From Desulfobulbaceae bacterium (GTDB lineage Bacteria; Desulfobacterota; Desulfobulbia; Desulfobulbales; Desulfocapsaceae), in NCBI GenBank assembly GCA_030599175.1, contig JAUVON010000108.1, positions 1 through 8,285 on the forward strand: a stretch of DNA of 8,285 nt, given 5' to 3'. Shown here piece after piece: positions 1-6,118 of the stretch; positions within the stretch are counted from its first letter, which is position 1; each line of letters begins with the position of its first letter. The notes below the pieces were generated by a model. The model was not told where the DNA came from, made no database searches, and worked only from the letters and a program-made list of their open reading frames with translations. Both the position numbers and the translations under genes were made by a program.

Positions 1-932
1 ACCGTCGAATTGTAATAGGTCTGAAAATTATCAACCTCTTTTGCCTCGGTATCATGGAGAATAAAACGGGTCTCCACCTGGTTTTCATACTGATACGTCA
101 GCCATGAATAAATGAGCACATGCTGATTTACCACCAGTTCCGTCGGTTTGCCTCCCATCGAACCCGAGTAATCCCGAACAAAAAATACAACCGCCTGGGA
201 TTCATAATCCTTTTCCTTGGATAAGATTCTATACACCCTGTCTCTGGGCGATATGAGCAGTTCACGGGGATCCACTCTGCTGTTAACTTTCACCCTCCCG
301 AGAGCGATGTTGGTTTGAAGTATCTTTTTCAGGGTCGATTTCTTATCCAGTATCTGGCCAAAGCCCCTGTTTGTATCTGTCAGATCATAGGTATACCTGC
401 TTAGAGATCGTTTTTTCCCTTTATCCTTGAGATTGGGCAATTCAAACTGTTCCGTCAGAACCTTGCCAAGATCATAGGCATTGGATTCCACATCGTGGGA
501 GCCACCTTCACCCTGGCCGGCTCCTCCCTGTCCGCCCTGATCAGGTCTTACCGGCTGTTCTCCTATAACCTCACCCTCTTCACCCTCTCCGACGCCACCT
601 TCTCCCGAACCACTATCGCCTCCTTCACCTTCACCCTCTTCTTCCAGACGCACCTTATCATGAAGAAGCTTTTCCTCGACCGTGGTGGGAACGATAACGA
701 TCTTGTCATCTCCACTCTGACTGGGCTTGACCATCTTGCCGACACGGATCTTTCTTGGAAAACCGTCCTTTTCCCTCTGCTTGTCTCTTGCAAGCAGGTA
801 ATCAAGAGATTGCACCGATGTTATGGAGACGGACTGTGCCAGGGACATATTGAGAAGCAATTGCAGATCATGAGACGAACAGACATTCTGCTTTTGCGGC
901 AAAGACACAGGGATATGGTAGAGAGTTTCCAT
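1..932 (-). CDS. DUF444 (YeaH/YhbH-type) protein, C-terminus beyond window edge
   Basis: This is the N-terminal 310 residues of a DUF444 protein, the family of E. coli YeaH and Bacillus YhbH, whose genes sit beside PrkA kinases. Its biochemical role is poorly defined; it is thought to act with PrkA and SpoVR in starvation and stress responses. The N-terminal part (1-95) is followed by a Gly/Glu-rich low-complexity linker (about 97-145), a family-typical LPNLK segment (166-170), and a VWA-like strand carrying DYSGSMGG (254-261), whose D254, S256 and S258 form a DxSxS MIDAS-type metal site. The motif HDTEAKEVD (293-301) matches the conserved HxTxAKEVDE of YeaH. The frame is open to the left edge, and roughly 100 residues are probably missing. 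The ATG at 932-930 is chosen because an in-frame TAA lies eight codons upstream with no other start codon between. Its ribosome site is weak (AGGCG, 11 bases away). It lies 70 bases after prkA, in the same direction. Family assignment is firm; function is inferred. Confidence 0.92.
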   Translation of the reverse strand, partial: METLYHIPVSLPQKQNVCSSHDLQLLLNMSLAQSVSITSVQSLDYLLARDKQREKDGFPRKIRVGKMVKPSQSGDDKIVIVPTTVEEKLLHDKVRLEEEGEGEGGDSGSGEGGVGEGEEGEVIGEQPVRPDQGGQGGAGQGEGGSHDVESNAYDLGKVLTEQFELPNLKDKGKKRSLSRYTYDLTDTNRGFGQILDKKSTLKKILQTNIALGRVKVNSRVDPRELLISPRDRVYRILSKEKDYESQAVVFFVRDYSGSMGGKPTELVVNQHVLIYSWLTYQYENQVETRFILHDTEAKEVDNFQTYYNST

Positions 933-983
933 TATTGATGTTTCGCCTGGGAGTTAAACTGCATTTCTCACGAGTTGAAACGA

Positions 984-995
984 CCGCAGATGCGG
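984..995 (-). other. Short hairpin between prkA and the DUF444 gene
   Basis: The 70-base spacer between the two genes holds the inverted repeat CCGC-ATCT-GCGG when read on the coding strand, a four-base-pair GC stem with a four-base loop. No T-run follows it, so it is not a convincing Rho-independent terminator. It could be an mRNA processing or stability element that adjusts the ratio of the two proteins. It is short enough to be chance. Confidence 0.25.
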
Positions 996-1002
996 GTTTG
1001 TG

Positions 1003-3063
1003 TCAGTTCTCGTCAACCTGTGTACAAAAATATTCGATAGTTTTCTGGGCACAGGTGGTACAATAGCCAAGCTTATTCAGCATGGTTTCAATCATTCGAT
1101 CATAGAGCTTCTGATTTTCCTCATTGGTTCTGTTGGCAAGTGCTCCAATCAAACTGCCCGAACCGGCAATATCAGATTTTAAACGCACATCCGTCACGGC
1201 TTTCACCAGTTCAAGGTTATCCATGAAATCATAATCCGGCTTGACGGAAATTTTCTGGCCATAGATTTTTCTGATTGATGTTCTGAAAGAATCTTTCTGC
1301 TCGTTGGTTTTCAAGCCAAGACAATCTTCAACAGAATTGATATATCGCTCATCAATTTTTAAGGCCTGCAGTTCACCTGTCTGTGGATTTTTATATTTCC
1401 ACATTTTATCAGTGCCCAGATTTTCCGCATCTATACCTATGATCATATTGACATAATTCATCACATCTTTACGGATGGCCAAAGGTTCATCCATATAGGC
1501 ATTGAACATTTCCGTCATTATACGTTCGCGGTAGAGTCCCTTTGCTATCTTCAGATCATCGAGAAATTTGGCCCTGTCATTTGCCTCTGAAACATAGTCA
1601 AGAATCACCCTTTCAAGTGAATGAAAAACATCATAACCAAACATGCATTTACCTTCGTTGGTCTCAGTATTTTCCAGCATCAACTGAATCGACCGCCCCA
1701 GATTTCTCTGTCCGAGACCTTTCTGACCGAAACGTTTTGTAATATCATGCTCCTGGTTCAAGGTATCGATCACTTCCGACAGAGTTTTCAGACTCTTCTC
1801 GCCGGCAACTTCTCCCGCTGCAAGTTTCAAGGTCTCTATGGGCGTCAACTTTTCCGACCTCGGTAAACGGGTCAAAACCACCGCAACCGATGCGCCGTAA
1901 TTCAAATTCGGATCCTGATGCATAGTGTCACCGGTGAGTGTGGTTTTCTCCTCACTACCGATGGCATAGGCCGTCAGTTGGCTTTGCAGGTTATAGTTAG
2001 TATTATGGGAAACGTAGCAGATACGACATCTGTCAACAATCGGTGCCTCCTCTTTTTCGGCCAGGAACCGGTTAAATTCCGAATTATTGCTTGTGGCCAC
2101 GATCAGGGTGTCAATCGGCCACTTATATCCATCAATTTCAACGGAGCGGTTCTGGATTATTCCCAGATAAACCTGAACAAGATCCTTTTTATTTTTGAAA
2201 ATCTCATCACTGAAATGGATGCCGCCACCAGCTACTCTGGCAAGTGCACCGCGACGAAGATCAAACCGATAGGGATTGTTGGTATCCGATATATGGAGAA
2301 GACGTTGAATGGATTCTTCCCCCAACAGATCTACAGCCGAAGAAGTAATCTTATCCTTGGCAGGATATTTCCCTGTCACTGTTCCCAGGCTCTCCACAAG
2401 AGGTACCGGCACGATCTCAATAAAATTGAGCATCTTTTCCAGGTCCCCATCCGTATATTCCCGTATATTGTTCCAAATATAGGCAGAGCATGCCCCAAGA
2501 GGCCTGTAATTGTCATACCACTCTTCAAGCTTTTCGTCGGACAGCCTGTATCGTCTTGCCAGGTACTTCTCTGAATCAGCCCTCATCTCCTGGAGGTTCA
2601 TTGCCAGAACCATAGGATCCTCATAGGTCTGAGACTCAATGGTTCTGATATTGCCGTAGGATCCAAGTTTATCAAGACCAGTGAAACGAAAAGTATATTT
2701 TCTGTTCTCCGGAATAGATAAGAATTCTCTATACATACTGCAGAGATACTCAACCAGAAAAGTCTTGCCGTTACCGGGTTCCCCCACCAGAACAAAGGCC
2801 ATCTCTTTGGAAGATCCTCCTTCAGAAGCGTCTTTTATAAACGAAACAAAGGAGTTGATCTCGTCATACATCCCTATTATATGTTTCTTCCCTTCCCTGA
2901 ATATTTTGAAATCAAAGGTGCTTTTGCCGTTAACCGTAACTTTGTCAAAATCTCTGCCGAGAATCATTCGGCTGACAGCCTGGAAAGCATTCTCAAAAAC
3001 ATGCTCACCCTTTTTTACTGAGGTAATATGGTGGTGGAGTGAAGTATTCCTCTGCGTTGCCAT
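1003..3063 (-). CDS. prkA: PrkA-family AAA+ serine protein kinase
   Basis: A 686-residue PrkA/YeaG-type protein, slightly longer than E. coli YeaG (about 640). The N-terminal AAA domain has a Walker A loop GEPGNGKT (94-101), a Walker B-like stretch GIHFSDE (281-287) with the Asp-Glu pair, and a sensor-1-like strand IVATSNN (321-327). The C-terminal half (about 430-660) resembles the PrkA C-terminal domain, including an acidic helix with YRERIMTEMF (511-520) and the NPQTGELQALKIDERYI segment (559-575). The extreme C-terminus carries C668, C671 and C680 (CX2CX8C). PrkA proteins are cytoplasmic and are reported to phosphorylate protein targets under nutrient limitation or stress. The start codon is supported by AAGGAGG six bases upstream. 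It is the first gene of an operon with the DUF444 gene downstream, and SpoVR is the usual third member. Kinase activity is family knowledge, not something the sequence proves; some PrkA proteins have been described as AAA+ proteases. Confidence 0.94.
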   Translation of the reverse strand: MATQRNTSLHHHITSVKKGEHVFENAFQAVSRMILGRDFDKVTVNGKSTFDFKIFREGKKHIIGMYDEINSFVSFIKDASEGGSSKEMAFVLVGEPGNGKTFLVEYLCSMYREFLSIPENRKYTFRFTGLDKLGSYGNIRTIESQTYEDPMVLAMNLQEMRADSEKYLARRYRLSDEKLEEWYDNYRPLGACSAYIWNNIREYTDGDLEKMLNFIEIVPVPLVESLGTVTGKYPAKDKITSSAVDLLGEESIQRLLHISDTNNPYRFDLRRGALARVAGGGIHFSDEIFKNKKDLVQVYLGIIQNRSVEIDGYKWPIDTLIVATSNNSEFNRFLAEKEEAPIVDRCRICYVSHNTNYNLQSQLTAYAIGSEEKTTLTGDTMHQDPNLNYGASVAVVLTRLPRSEKLTPIETLKLAAGEVAGEKSLKTLSEVIDTLNQEHDITKRFGQKGLGQRNLGRSIQLMLENTETNEGKCMFGYDVFHSLERVILDYVSEANDRAKFLDDLKIAKGLYRERIMTEMFNAYMDEPLAIRKDVMNYVNMIIGIDAENLGTDKMWKYKNPQTGELQALKIDERYINSVEDCLGLKTNEQKDSFRTSIRKIYGQKISVKPDYDFMDNLELVKAVTDVRLKSDIAGSGSLIGALANRTNEENQKLYDRMIETMLNKLGYCTTCAQKTIEYFCTQVDEN

Positions 3064-3069
3064 CGTTCC

Positions 3070-3076
3070 CCTCCTT
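3070..3076 (-). promoter_or_regulatory. Strong ribosome binding site of prkA
   Basis: AAGGAGG on the minus strand, six bases before the ATG at 3063-3061. It is a near-perfect Shine-Dalgarno match and fixes the start of prkA. Confidence 0.85.
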
Positions 3077-3117
3077 AACAGGTTGAAATAGAGGTTGATG
3101 CATATGTTTGTTACTAA

Positions 3118-3146
3118 ACTATCGTCACAGACAGTAAAAATTACAA
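3118..3146 (-). promoter_or_regulatory. Candidate sigma-70-type promoter for the prkA operon
   Basis: On the minus strand, TTGTAA (3146-3141) and GATAGT (3123-3118) each match the consensus hexamers at four of six positions and are separated by exactly 17 bases. This would give a transcript start near 3111 and a leader of about 48 bases carrying the strong ribosome site. It was found by eye only. A stress sigma factor promoter would also be plausible for this gene family. Confidence 0.35.
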
Positions 3147-3261
3147 GAGGATGTTATGAATAATTATTCGACCAAATTACGCACAAGACACCAAATTTTC
3201 TCTTTTGATAGTTTTCAATAAATGAGAGTTTTCGGAATCGAAGTTTATTCCCTGTTGCAAA

Positions 3262-3283
3262 GGATACTTATTTCTAAGGGTCC
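3262..3283. repeat. Imperfect inverted repeat in the prkA-ridA intergenic region
   Basis: The arms GGATACTTA (3262-3270) and TAAGGGTCC (3275-3283) flank a TTTC loop. They form seven Watson-Crick pairs, one G-T wobble and one mismatch. No T-tract follows, so termination is unlikely. Its position about 30 bases upstream of the candidate ridA -35 element suits a regulator-binding site, but no regulator gene is in the window and the motif is not one I recognise. Confidence 0.35.
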
Positions 3284-3311
3284 CGGAAATACTATTTATC
3301 GGCAACACCGG

Positions 3312-3340
3312 TTGACATATCCAGGATCAGTAACCACATT
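3312..3340 (+). promoter_or_regulatory. Candidate promoter for ridA-cyuA
   Basis: A perfect -35 hexamer TTGACA (3312-3317) lies about 90 bases before the ridA start. At a 17-base spacing the -10 position holds only CACATT, a weak match (three of six). Better -10-like hexamers occur further on (TATAGT at 3355-3360, CATAAT at 3362-3367), but the sequences 17 bases upstream of them are poor. The exact promoter is therefore uncertain; a weak -10 would suit activator dependence. Confidence 0.3.
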
Positions 3341-3393
3341 AGTATGACGCAAAGTATAGTGCATAATCACAAAACTTTTAATTCACTCCAGTT

Positions 3394-3398
3394 GAGGG
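3394..3398 (+). promoter_or_regulatory. Ribosome binding site that sets the ridA start
   Basis: GAGGG, five bases before the ATG at 3404. The upstream in-frame ATG at 3344 has no comparable site, and the protein from 3404 begins exactly where RidA proteins normally begin. Confidence 0.75.
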
Positions 3399-3403
3399 AA
3401 AAC

Positions 3404-3784
3404 ATGACAAAAAAAGTTATCTCCACAGATCAGGCACCTGGGGCAATTGGTCCTTACTCCCAGGCGATTGCCGCCAGTAATCTTCTTTTCATCTCCGGCC
3501 AGCTGCCCATAAACCCGGCAGACGGGAAAATGATTGAAGGAGCAGTTGATACAAAAACTCATCAGATCCTTAATAATGCAGCAGAGATCGCCAGGGAAGC
3601 GGGTACTGATCTCACTCATGTGGTAAAAACCACCATCTTTTTAACGGATCTGGCGGACTTTCAAACAGTAAATGCAGCCTACGGCGAGCACTTTCCGGAA
3701 GCACCTCCTGCCCGCTCAACTGTACAGGTCGCCGCTTTACCCCTGGGATCCAATATTGAGATAGAATTTATCCTGAGCATTTAG
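3404..3784 (+). CDS. ridA: RidA family 2-iminobutanoate/2-iminopropanoate deaminase
   Basis: A 126-residue RidA (YjgF/YER057c/UK114) protein of normal family length. RidA is a cytosolic homotrimer that hydrolyses reactive enamines/imines such as 2-aminoacrylate to 2-keto acids and ammonia, which protects pyridoxal-phosphate enzymes. Family signatures are the N-terminal ISTDQAPGAIGPYSQA (6-21), ISGQLP (30-35), the HVVKTTIFLTD stretch (72-82) and the C-terminal APPARSTVQV (100-109). R104 corresponds to the substrate-carboxylate-binding arginine, followed by a terminal IEIEFI strand. The start at 3404 is preferred over the in-frame ATG at 3344 because of its ribosome site and because the extra 20 residues have no family counterpart. 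It is followed 31 bases later by a cysteine desulfidase-like gene, which would generate its substrate. The family call is very secure; a more specialised RidA substrate cannot be excluded. Confidence 0.96.
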   Translation: MTKKVISTDQAPGAIGPYSQAIAASNLLFISGQLPINPADGKMIEGAVDTKTHQILNNAAEIAREAGTDLTHVVKTTIFLTDLADFQTVNAAYGEHFPEAPPARSTVQVAALPLGSNIEIEFILSI

Positions 3785-3802
3785 GACAAACCTGCGCAAT
3801 AT

Positions 3803-3806
3803 GGAG
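3803..3806 (+). promoter_or_regulatory. Ribosome binding site that sets the desulfidase start
   Basis: GGAG, nine bases before the ATG at 3816. The other in-frame ATG, at 3801, has only AGGA 14 bases upstream, so 3816 is the better start. The difference is five residues (MENNS). Confidence 0.6.
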
Positions 3807-3815
3807 AATAATTCT

Positions 3816-5138
3816 ATGAAGTTCACGGTAAAAGATATCCTGGATATGGAGGTCACTCTCGCTCTTGGATGCACGGAACCTGTTGCAATTGCACTTGGCG
3901 CTGCCGCTGCCGCATCACTCCTTCCTGAAAAAGAGTTTGATACCATCGAGATCTGGATTGACCCGAATATCTATAAAAATGGTATGGCTGTCATAATTCC
4001 AGGGAGTGGTGATATGCAGGGCCTCGATACTGCAGCAGCACTTGGAGCTTATGGGGGAGATCCTGGCCGTGGACTCGAAGTACTTGCGAGTCTTGATGAC
4101 AATACAATTAAAAAAGCCTCACAGCTTCTCAAAGAAAACAGCGTTACTGTAAATCTTCGTGAAGAACAGGGCCTCTATGTTCAGACAAAAATAACAGCGG
4201 GAGAAAACATCGCTGAGTCACTTATTGTTGATCTCCACAGCAATATAGTCAGTCTTAAATTAAATGGTAAAGAGGTACAGGATTCTCCACTTCTCTCAAA
4301 AGCGGGGAAAAAAGGTGGAAAACATCCACTGGCGGAACTTGAAACCTGGTTAAGAGAACTTACTCTTGCGGAAATTTTGGAACTGACCGGCGATCTGGAT
4401 GAAGATGACCTGAACTTTCTCGAAGAGGGGGTAACCCACAATCTCGCCCTGGCGGAGCATGGCCTGAAATACGGTACCGGACTGGGGATAGGTAAAGCGA
4501 TTGACCGTCTCCTGAAACAAAAACTCCTGACAAAAGACATGGCCACCTCGGCAAAAAGACTGACCTCGGCGGCGGCAGATGCACGTATGGGAGGCGTCAA
4601 CCTGCCTGCAATGAGTTCTGCAGGGAGTGGTAATCATGGCCTCACCGCCATCCTGCCTATCTGGGCAGTGAAGGATTTTGTCGATCATGACCGGGAGACC
4701 ATCCTCAGGGCCATAGGCCTCAGCCACATTATTACCGCCTATGTCAAGGCTCATACGGGCAGGTTATCTGCAGTCTGCGGCTGCTCTGTTGCTGCAGGAG
4801 CCGGAGCCACCGCAGGTATCACCTACCTGATTGGCGGAGATGCAGGCCATATGGAAGGGGCGATCAAAAATATCATGGAAGATCTGGCCGGGGTCATCTG
4901 CGACGGGGCCAAAGCCGGCTGTGCAATTAAACTTAATACTGCAGCAGGTGCAGCAGTACAGGCTGCACTCTTCTCTCTCCAGGGGGTAAATGTCCAGGAT
5001 ACCGATGGTATCATCGGCCATTCTACCCGGAAGACTATCCAGAACATGGGTGAACTCAGTCATGAAGGGATGGTCGAGACAGATAAAACCATCCTGAAGA
5101 TAATGTTGGAAAAACAGATGGCCTCAAAAGAAAAGTAG
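3816..5138 (+). CDS. cyuA: CyuA/YhaM-family L-cysteine desulfidase (UPF0597)
   Basis: A 440-residue cytoplasmic protein of the UPF0597/CyuA (YhaM) family; E. coli CyuA has 436 residues. The family, related to the alpha part of iron-sulfur L-serine dehydratases, breaks L-cysteine down to pyruvate, ammonia and sulfide, with an oxygen-sensitive 4Fe-4S cluster and no pyridoxal phosphate. Visible hallmarks are ALGCTEP (16-22) with C19, SSAGSGNHG (267-275), a CGC pair (C321, C323) in a glycine/alanine-rich stretch, and C362 and C369 in VICDGAKAGCAIK. C19 and three of the later cysteines are the likely cluster or catalytic residues; I cannot assign each from sequence alone. RidA directly upstream could clear the 2-aminoacrylate intermediate. 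An alternative start at 3801 would add five residues. Activity on serine or another beta-substituted amino acid is possible, so the family is certain but the substrate is inferred. Confidence 0.9.
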   Translation: MKFTVKDILDMEVTLALGCTEPVAIALGAAAAASLLPEKEFDTIEIWIDPNIYKNGMAVIIPGSGDMQGLDTAAALGAYGGDPGRGLEVLASLDDNTIKKASQLLKENSVTVNLREEQGLYVQTKITAGENIAESLIVDLHSNIVSLKLNGKEVQDSPLLSKAGKKGGKHPLAELETWLRELTLAEILELTGDLDEDDLNFLEEGVTHNLALAEHGLKYGTGLGIGKAIDRLLKQKLLTKDMATSAKRLTSAAADARMGGVNLPAMSSAGSGNHGLTAILPIWAVKDFVDHDRETILRAIGLSHIITAYVKAHTGRLSAVCGCSVAAGAGATAGITYLIGGDAGHMEGAIKNIMEDLAGVICDGAKAGCAIKLNTAAGAAVQAALFSLQGVNVQDTDGIIGHSTRKTIQNMGELSHEGMVETDKTILKIMLEKQMASKEK

Positions 5139-5333
5139 TCCCACATCTCTACCTCCATCCTCGATGCCTGTGGATCGGAGTCTCGCATGCTCGCTTACCT
5201 GTTGTGGCAATAGTTCTCCGCTCTCCTCTCCTTTCGTGAACCACATGATATTTTGCGTAAACCATTTATATAGTGTAGATTAAGGCTGCCTTTTACGTTT
5301 CAATCTTATATCACCATACGGGGAAAACAGTCA
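5139..5333. other. Intergenic gap between cyuA and the export operon
   Basis: This 195-base gap has no convincing open reading frame, RNA gene or hairpin followed by a T-run, so where the ridA-cyuA transcript ends is unclear. Its right half turns AT-rich and may hold the promoter of the downstream operon. Confidence 0.6.
5253..5281 (+). promoter_or_regulatory. Weak candidate promoter for the LolA-like/permease operon
   Basis: TTGCGT (5253-5258) and TAGATT (5276-5281) are 17 bases apart. An overlapping option is TGATAT (5246-5251) with TATAGT, a five-of-six -10 match (5269-5274), also at 17 bases. Either would start transcription about 45-55 bases before the gene. The matches are modest and were judged by eye. 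Confidence 0.25.
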
Positions 5334-6116
5334 ATGTTGAACCATATGAAGAAACCCATGTTTTATATATTGATTGCCGGGGTTTTCAGCTTTCACCCGA
5401 ATACATCACATGCTGAAACAGATCCCGCGAATAATGGCCATGCTATTGTAGAAAAAGCCTTCGATTACTGGCGCGGCATGAGTTCCGTTGCCCGTTTTGC
5501 AATGACCGTTCATCGTCCCGACTTTGAAAGAACAGTAGTTATGCGAGGTTGGACCAAAGGAAGGCAAAATGCTCTTTTTTTTGTTGAAAAACCAGCCAAA
5601 GATGCCGGCAATGGAAGCTTGAAAAAGGGCAGGGAGATGTGGAGCTATAACCCGAAAATCAACCGGGTTATCAAGCTGCCTCCATCAATGATGAGTCAGT
5701 CATGGATGGGCTCCGACTTTTCCAATGATGACCTGGCTAAATCCGATAGTATGCTCGATGATTATACCCATACGGTTAAAGAGAAAAAGGTTGTTGCCGG
5801 TTTGACAATATATTCCATCGAGGCACTTGCCCGGGAAGATGCCCCCGTTGTCTGGGGAAAACAGGATCTTGTCATACGTGAGGATGGAATTCTTCTCAAA
5901 CAGTCTTTCTATGATGAAGATATGATCATGGTGAAGGAGATGCATGCTGAAGATATCCAGCAACTCGGCGGGCGGCTGTTTCCACGTATATGGACCATGC
6001 AGAGGAGAGATGAAAAAGATCGCTACACCAGACTGGAATACCTTGAACTCAGCTTCGGTGATGATCTTGAAGATCGCCTGTTCACTCTTGCCGGCCTGAA
6101 AAACAGGAGGCGTTGA
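5334..6116 (+). CDS. LolA-like periplasmic lipoprotein-sorting protein (outer membrane lipoprotein-sorting family)
   Basis: A 260-residue exported protein of the LolA-like superfamily, often annotated as outer membrane lipoprotein-sorting protein. Residues 1-27 form a signal peptide: basic KK at 6-7, a hydrophobic core at 9-20, and a predicted cleavage after SHA (25-27). There is no lipobox cysteine, so the mature protein is probably soluble in the periplasm. The family signature is GREMWSYNP (99-107), then RVIKLPPSMM (111-120) and WMGSDFSNDDL (124-134), followed by antiparallel beta-strand-like segments to the end. Such proteins have a curved hydrophobic sheet that can carry lipid or a lipidated chain. 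The start at 5334 has GGGGA nine bases upstream; the ATG at 5346 would shorten the signal peptide and is too far from that site. The gene ends two bases before the first permease starts, so the two are translationally coupled. Its cargo is unknown. It is not the housekeeping LolA itself. Confidence 0.87.
   Translation: MLNHMKKPMFYILIAGVFSFHPNTSHAETDPANNGHAIVEKAFDYWRGMSSVARFAMTVHRPDFERTVVMRGWTKGRQNALFFVEKPAKDAGNGSLKKGREMWSYNPKINRVIKLPPSMMSQSWMGSDFSNDDLAKSDSMLDDYTHTVKEKKVVAGLTIYSIEALAREDAPVVWGKQDLVIREDGILLKQSFYDEDMIMVKEMHAEDIQQLGGRLFPRIWTMQRRDEKDRYTRLEYLELSFGDDLEDRLFTLAGLKNRRR
6105..6110 (+). promoter_or_regulatory. Ribosome binding site that selects a GTG start for the first permease
   Basis: AGGAGG lies inside the last codons of the LolA-like gene. 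It is eight bases before GTG at 6119 but only two before the in-frame TTG at 6113, which overlaps the upstream stop. The GTG is therefore the likelier start. Confidence 0.75.
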
Positions 6117-6118
6117 AC

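Larger units (their letters stand above)
3064..3403. other. Divergent intergenic region between prkA and ridA
   Basis: This 340-base AT-rich stretch separates the leftward prkA operon from the rightward ridA operon. It holds the prkA ribosome site and candidate promoter, an imperfect hairpin (3262-3283), a TTGACA hexamer aimed at ridA, and a possible 21-codon ORF (3156-3221) that I do not annotate as a gene. I see no RNA gene, recognisable riboswitch or terminator in it. Confidence 0.7.

Noticed and set aside
495..938. 147-codon plus-strand reading frame opposite the DUF444 gene
   Set aside because: It covers the antisense of the Gly/Glu-rich linker, whose biased composition removes stop codons. 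The minus-strand frame carries the DUF444 motifs.
1918..2574. 218-codon plus-strand reading frame inside prkA
   Set aside because: It is antisense to a strongly conserved PrkA coding region, has no recognisable domain and no convincing ribosome site; it is a shadow frame.
3344..3403. Twenty-residue N-terminal extension of RidA from an upstream in-frame ATG
   Set aside because: There is no good ribosome site before 3344, and RidA proteins start at the residue encoded at 3404, which has GAGGG five bases upstream.
3230..3403. Riboswitch or T-box-like leader before ridA
   Set aside because: Only one simple hairpin is present, with no terminator partner or recognisable conserved core.
4181..4754. 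Minus-strand reading frames of 139 and 134 codons inside the desulfidase gene
   Set aside because: They are antisense to a conserved enzyme and have low-complexity Ser/Arg-rich translations with no family resemblance.
5139..5230. Rho-independent terminator after the desulfidase gene
   Set aside because: No GC-rich stem followed by a T-run could be found; the short self-complementary bits such as GCATGC are trivial.
6113..6118. TTG start for the first permease overlapping the LolA-like stop codon
   Set aside because: It is only two bases from AGGAGG; the GTG at 6119 has the proper eight-base spacing.
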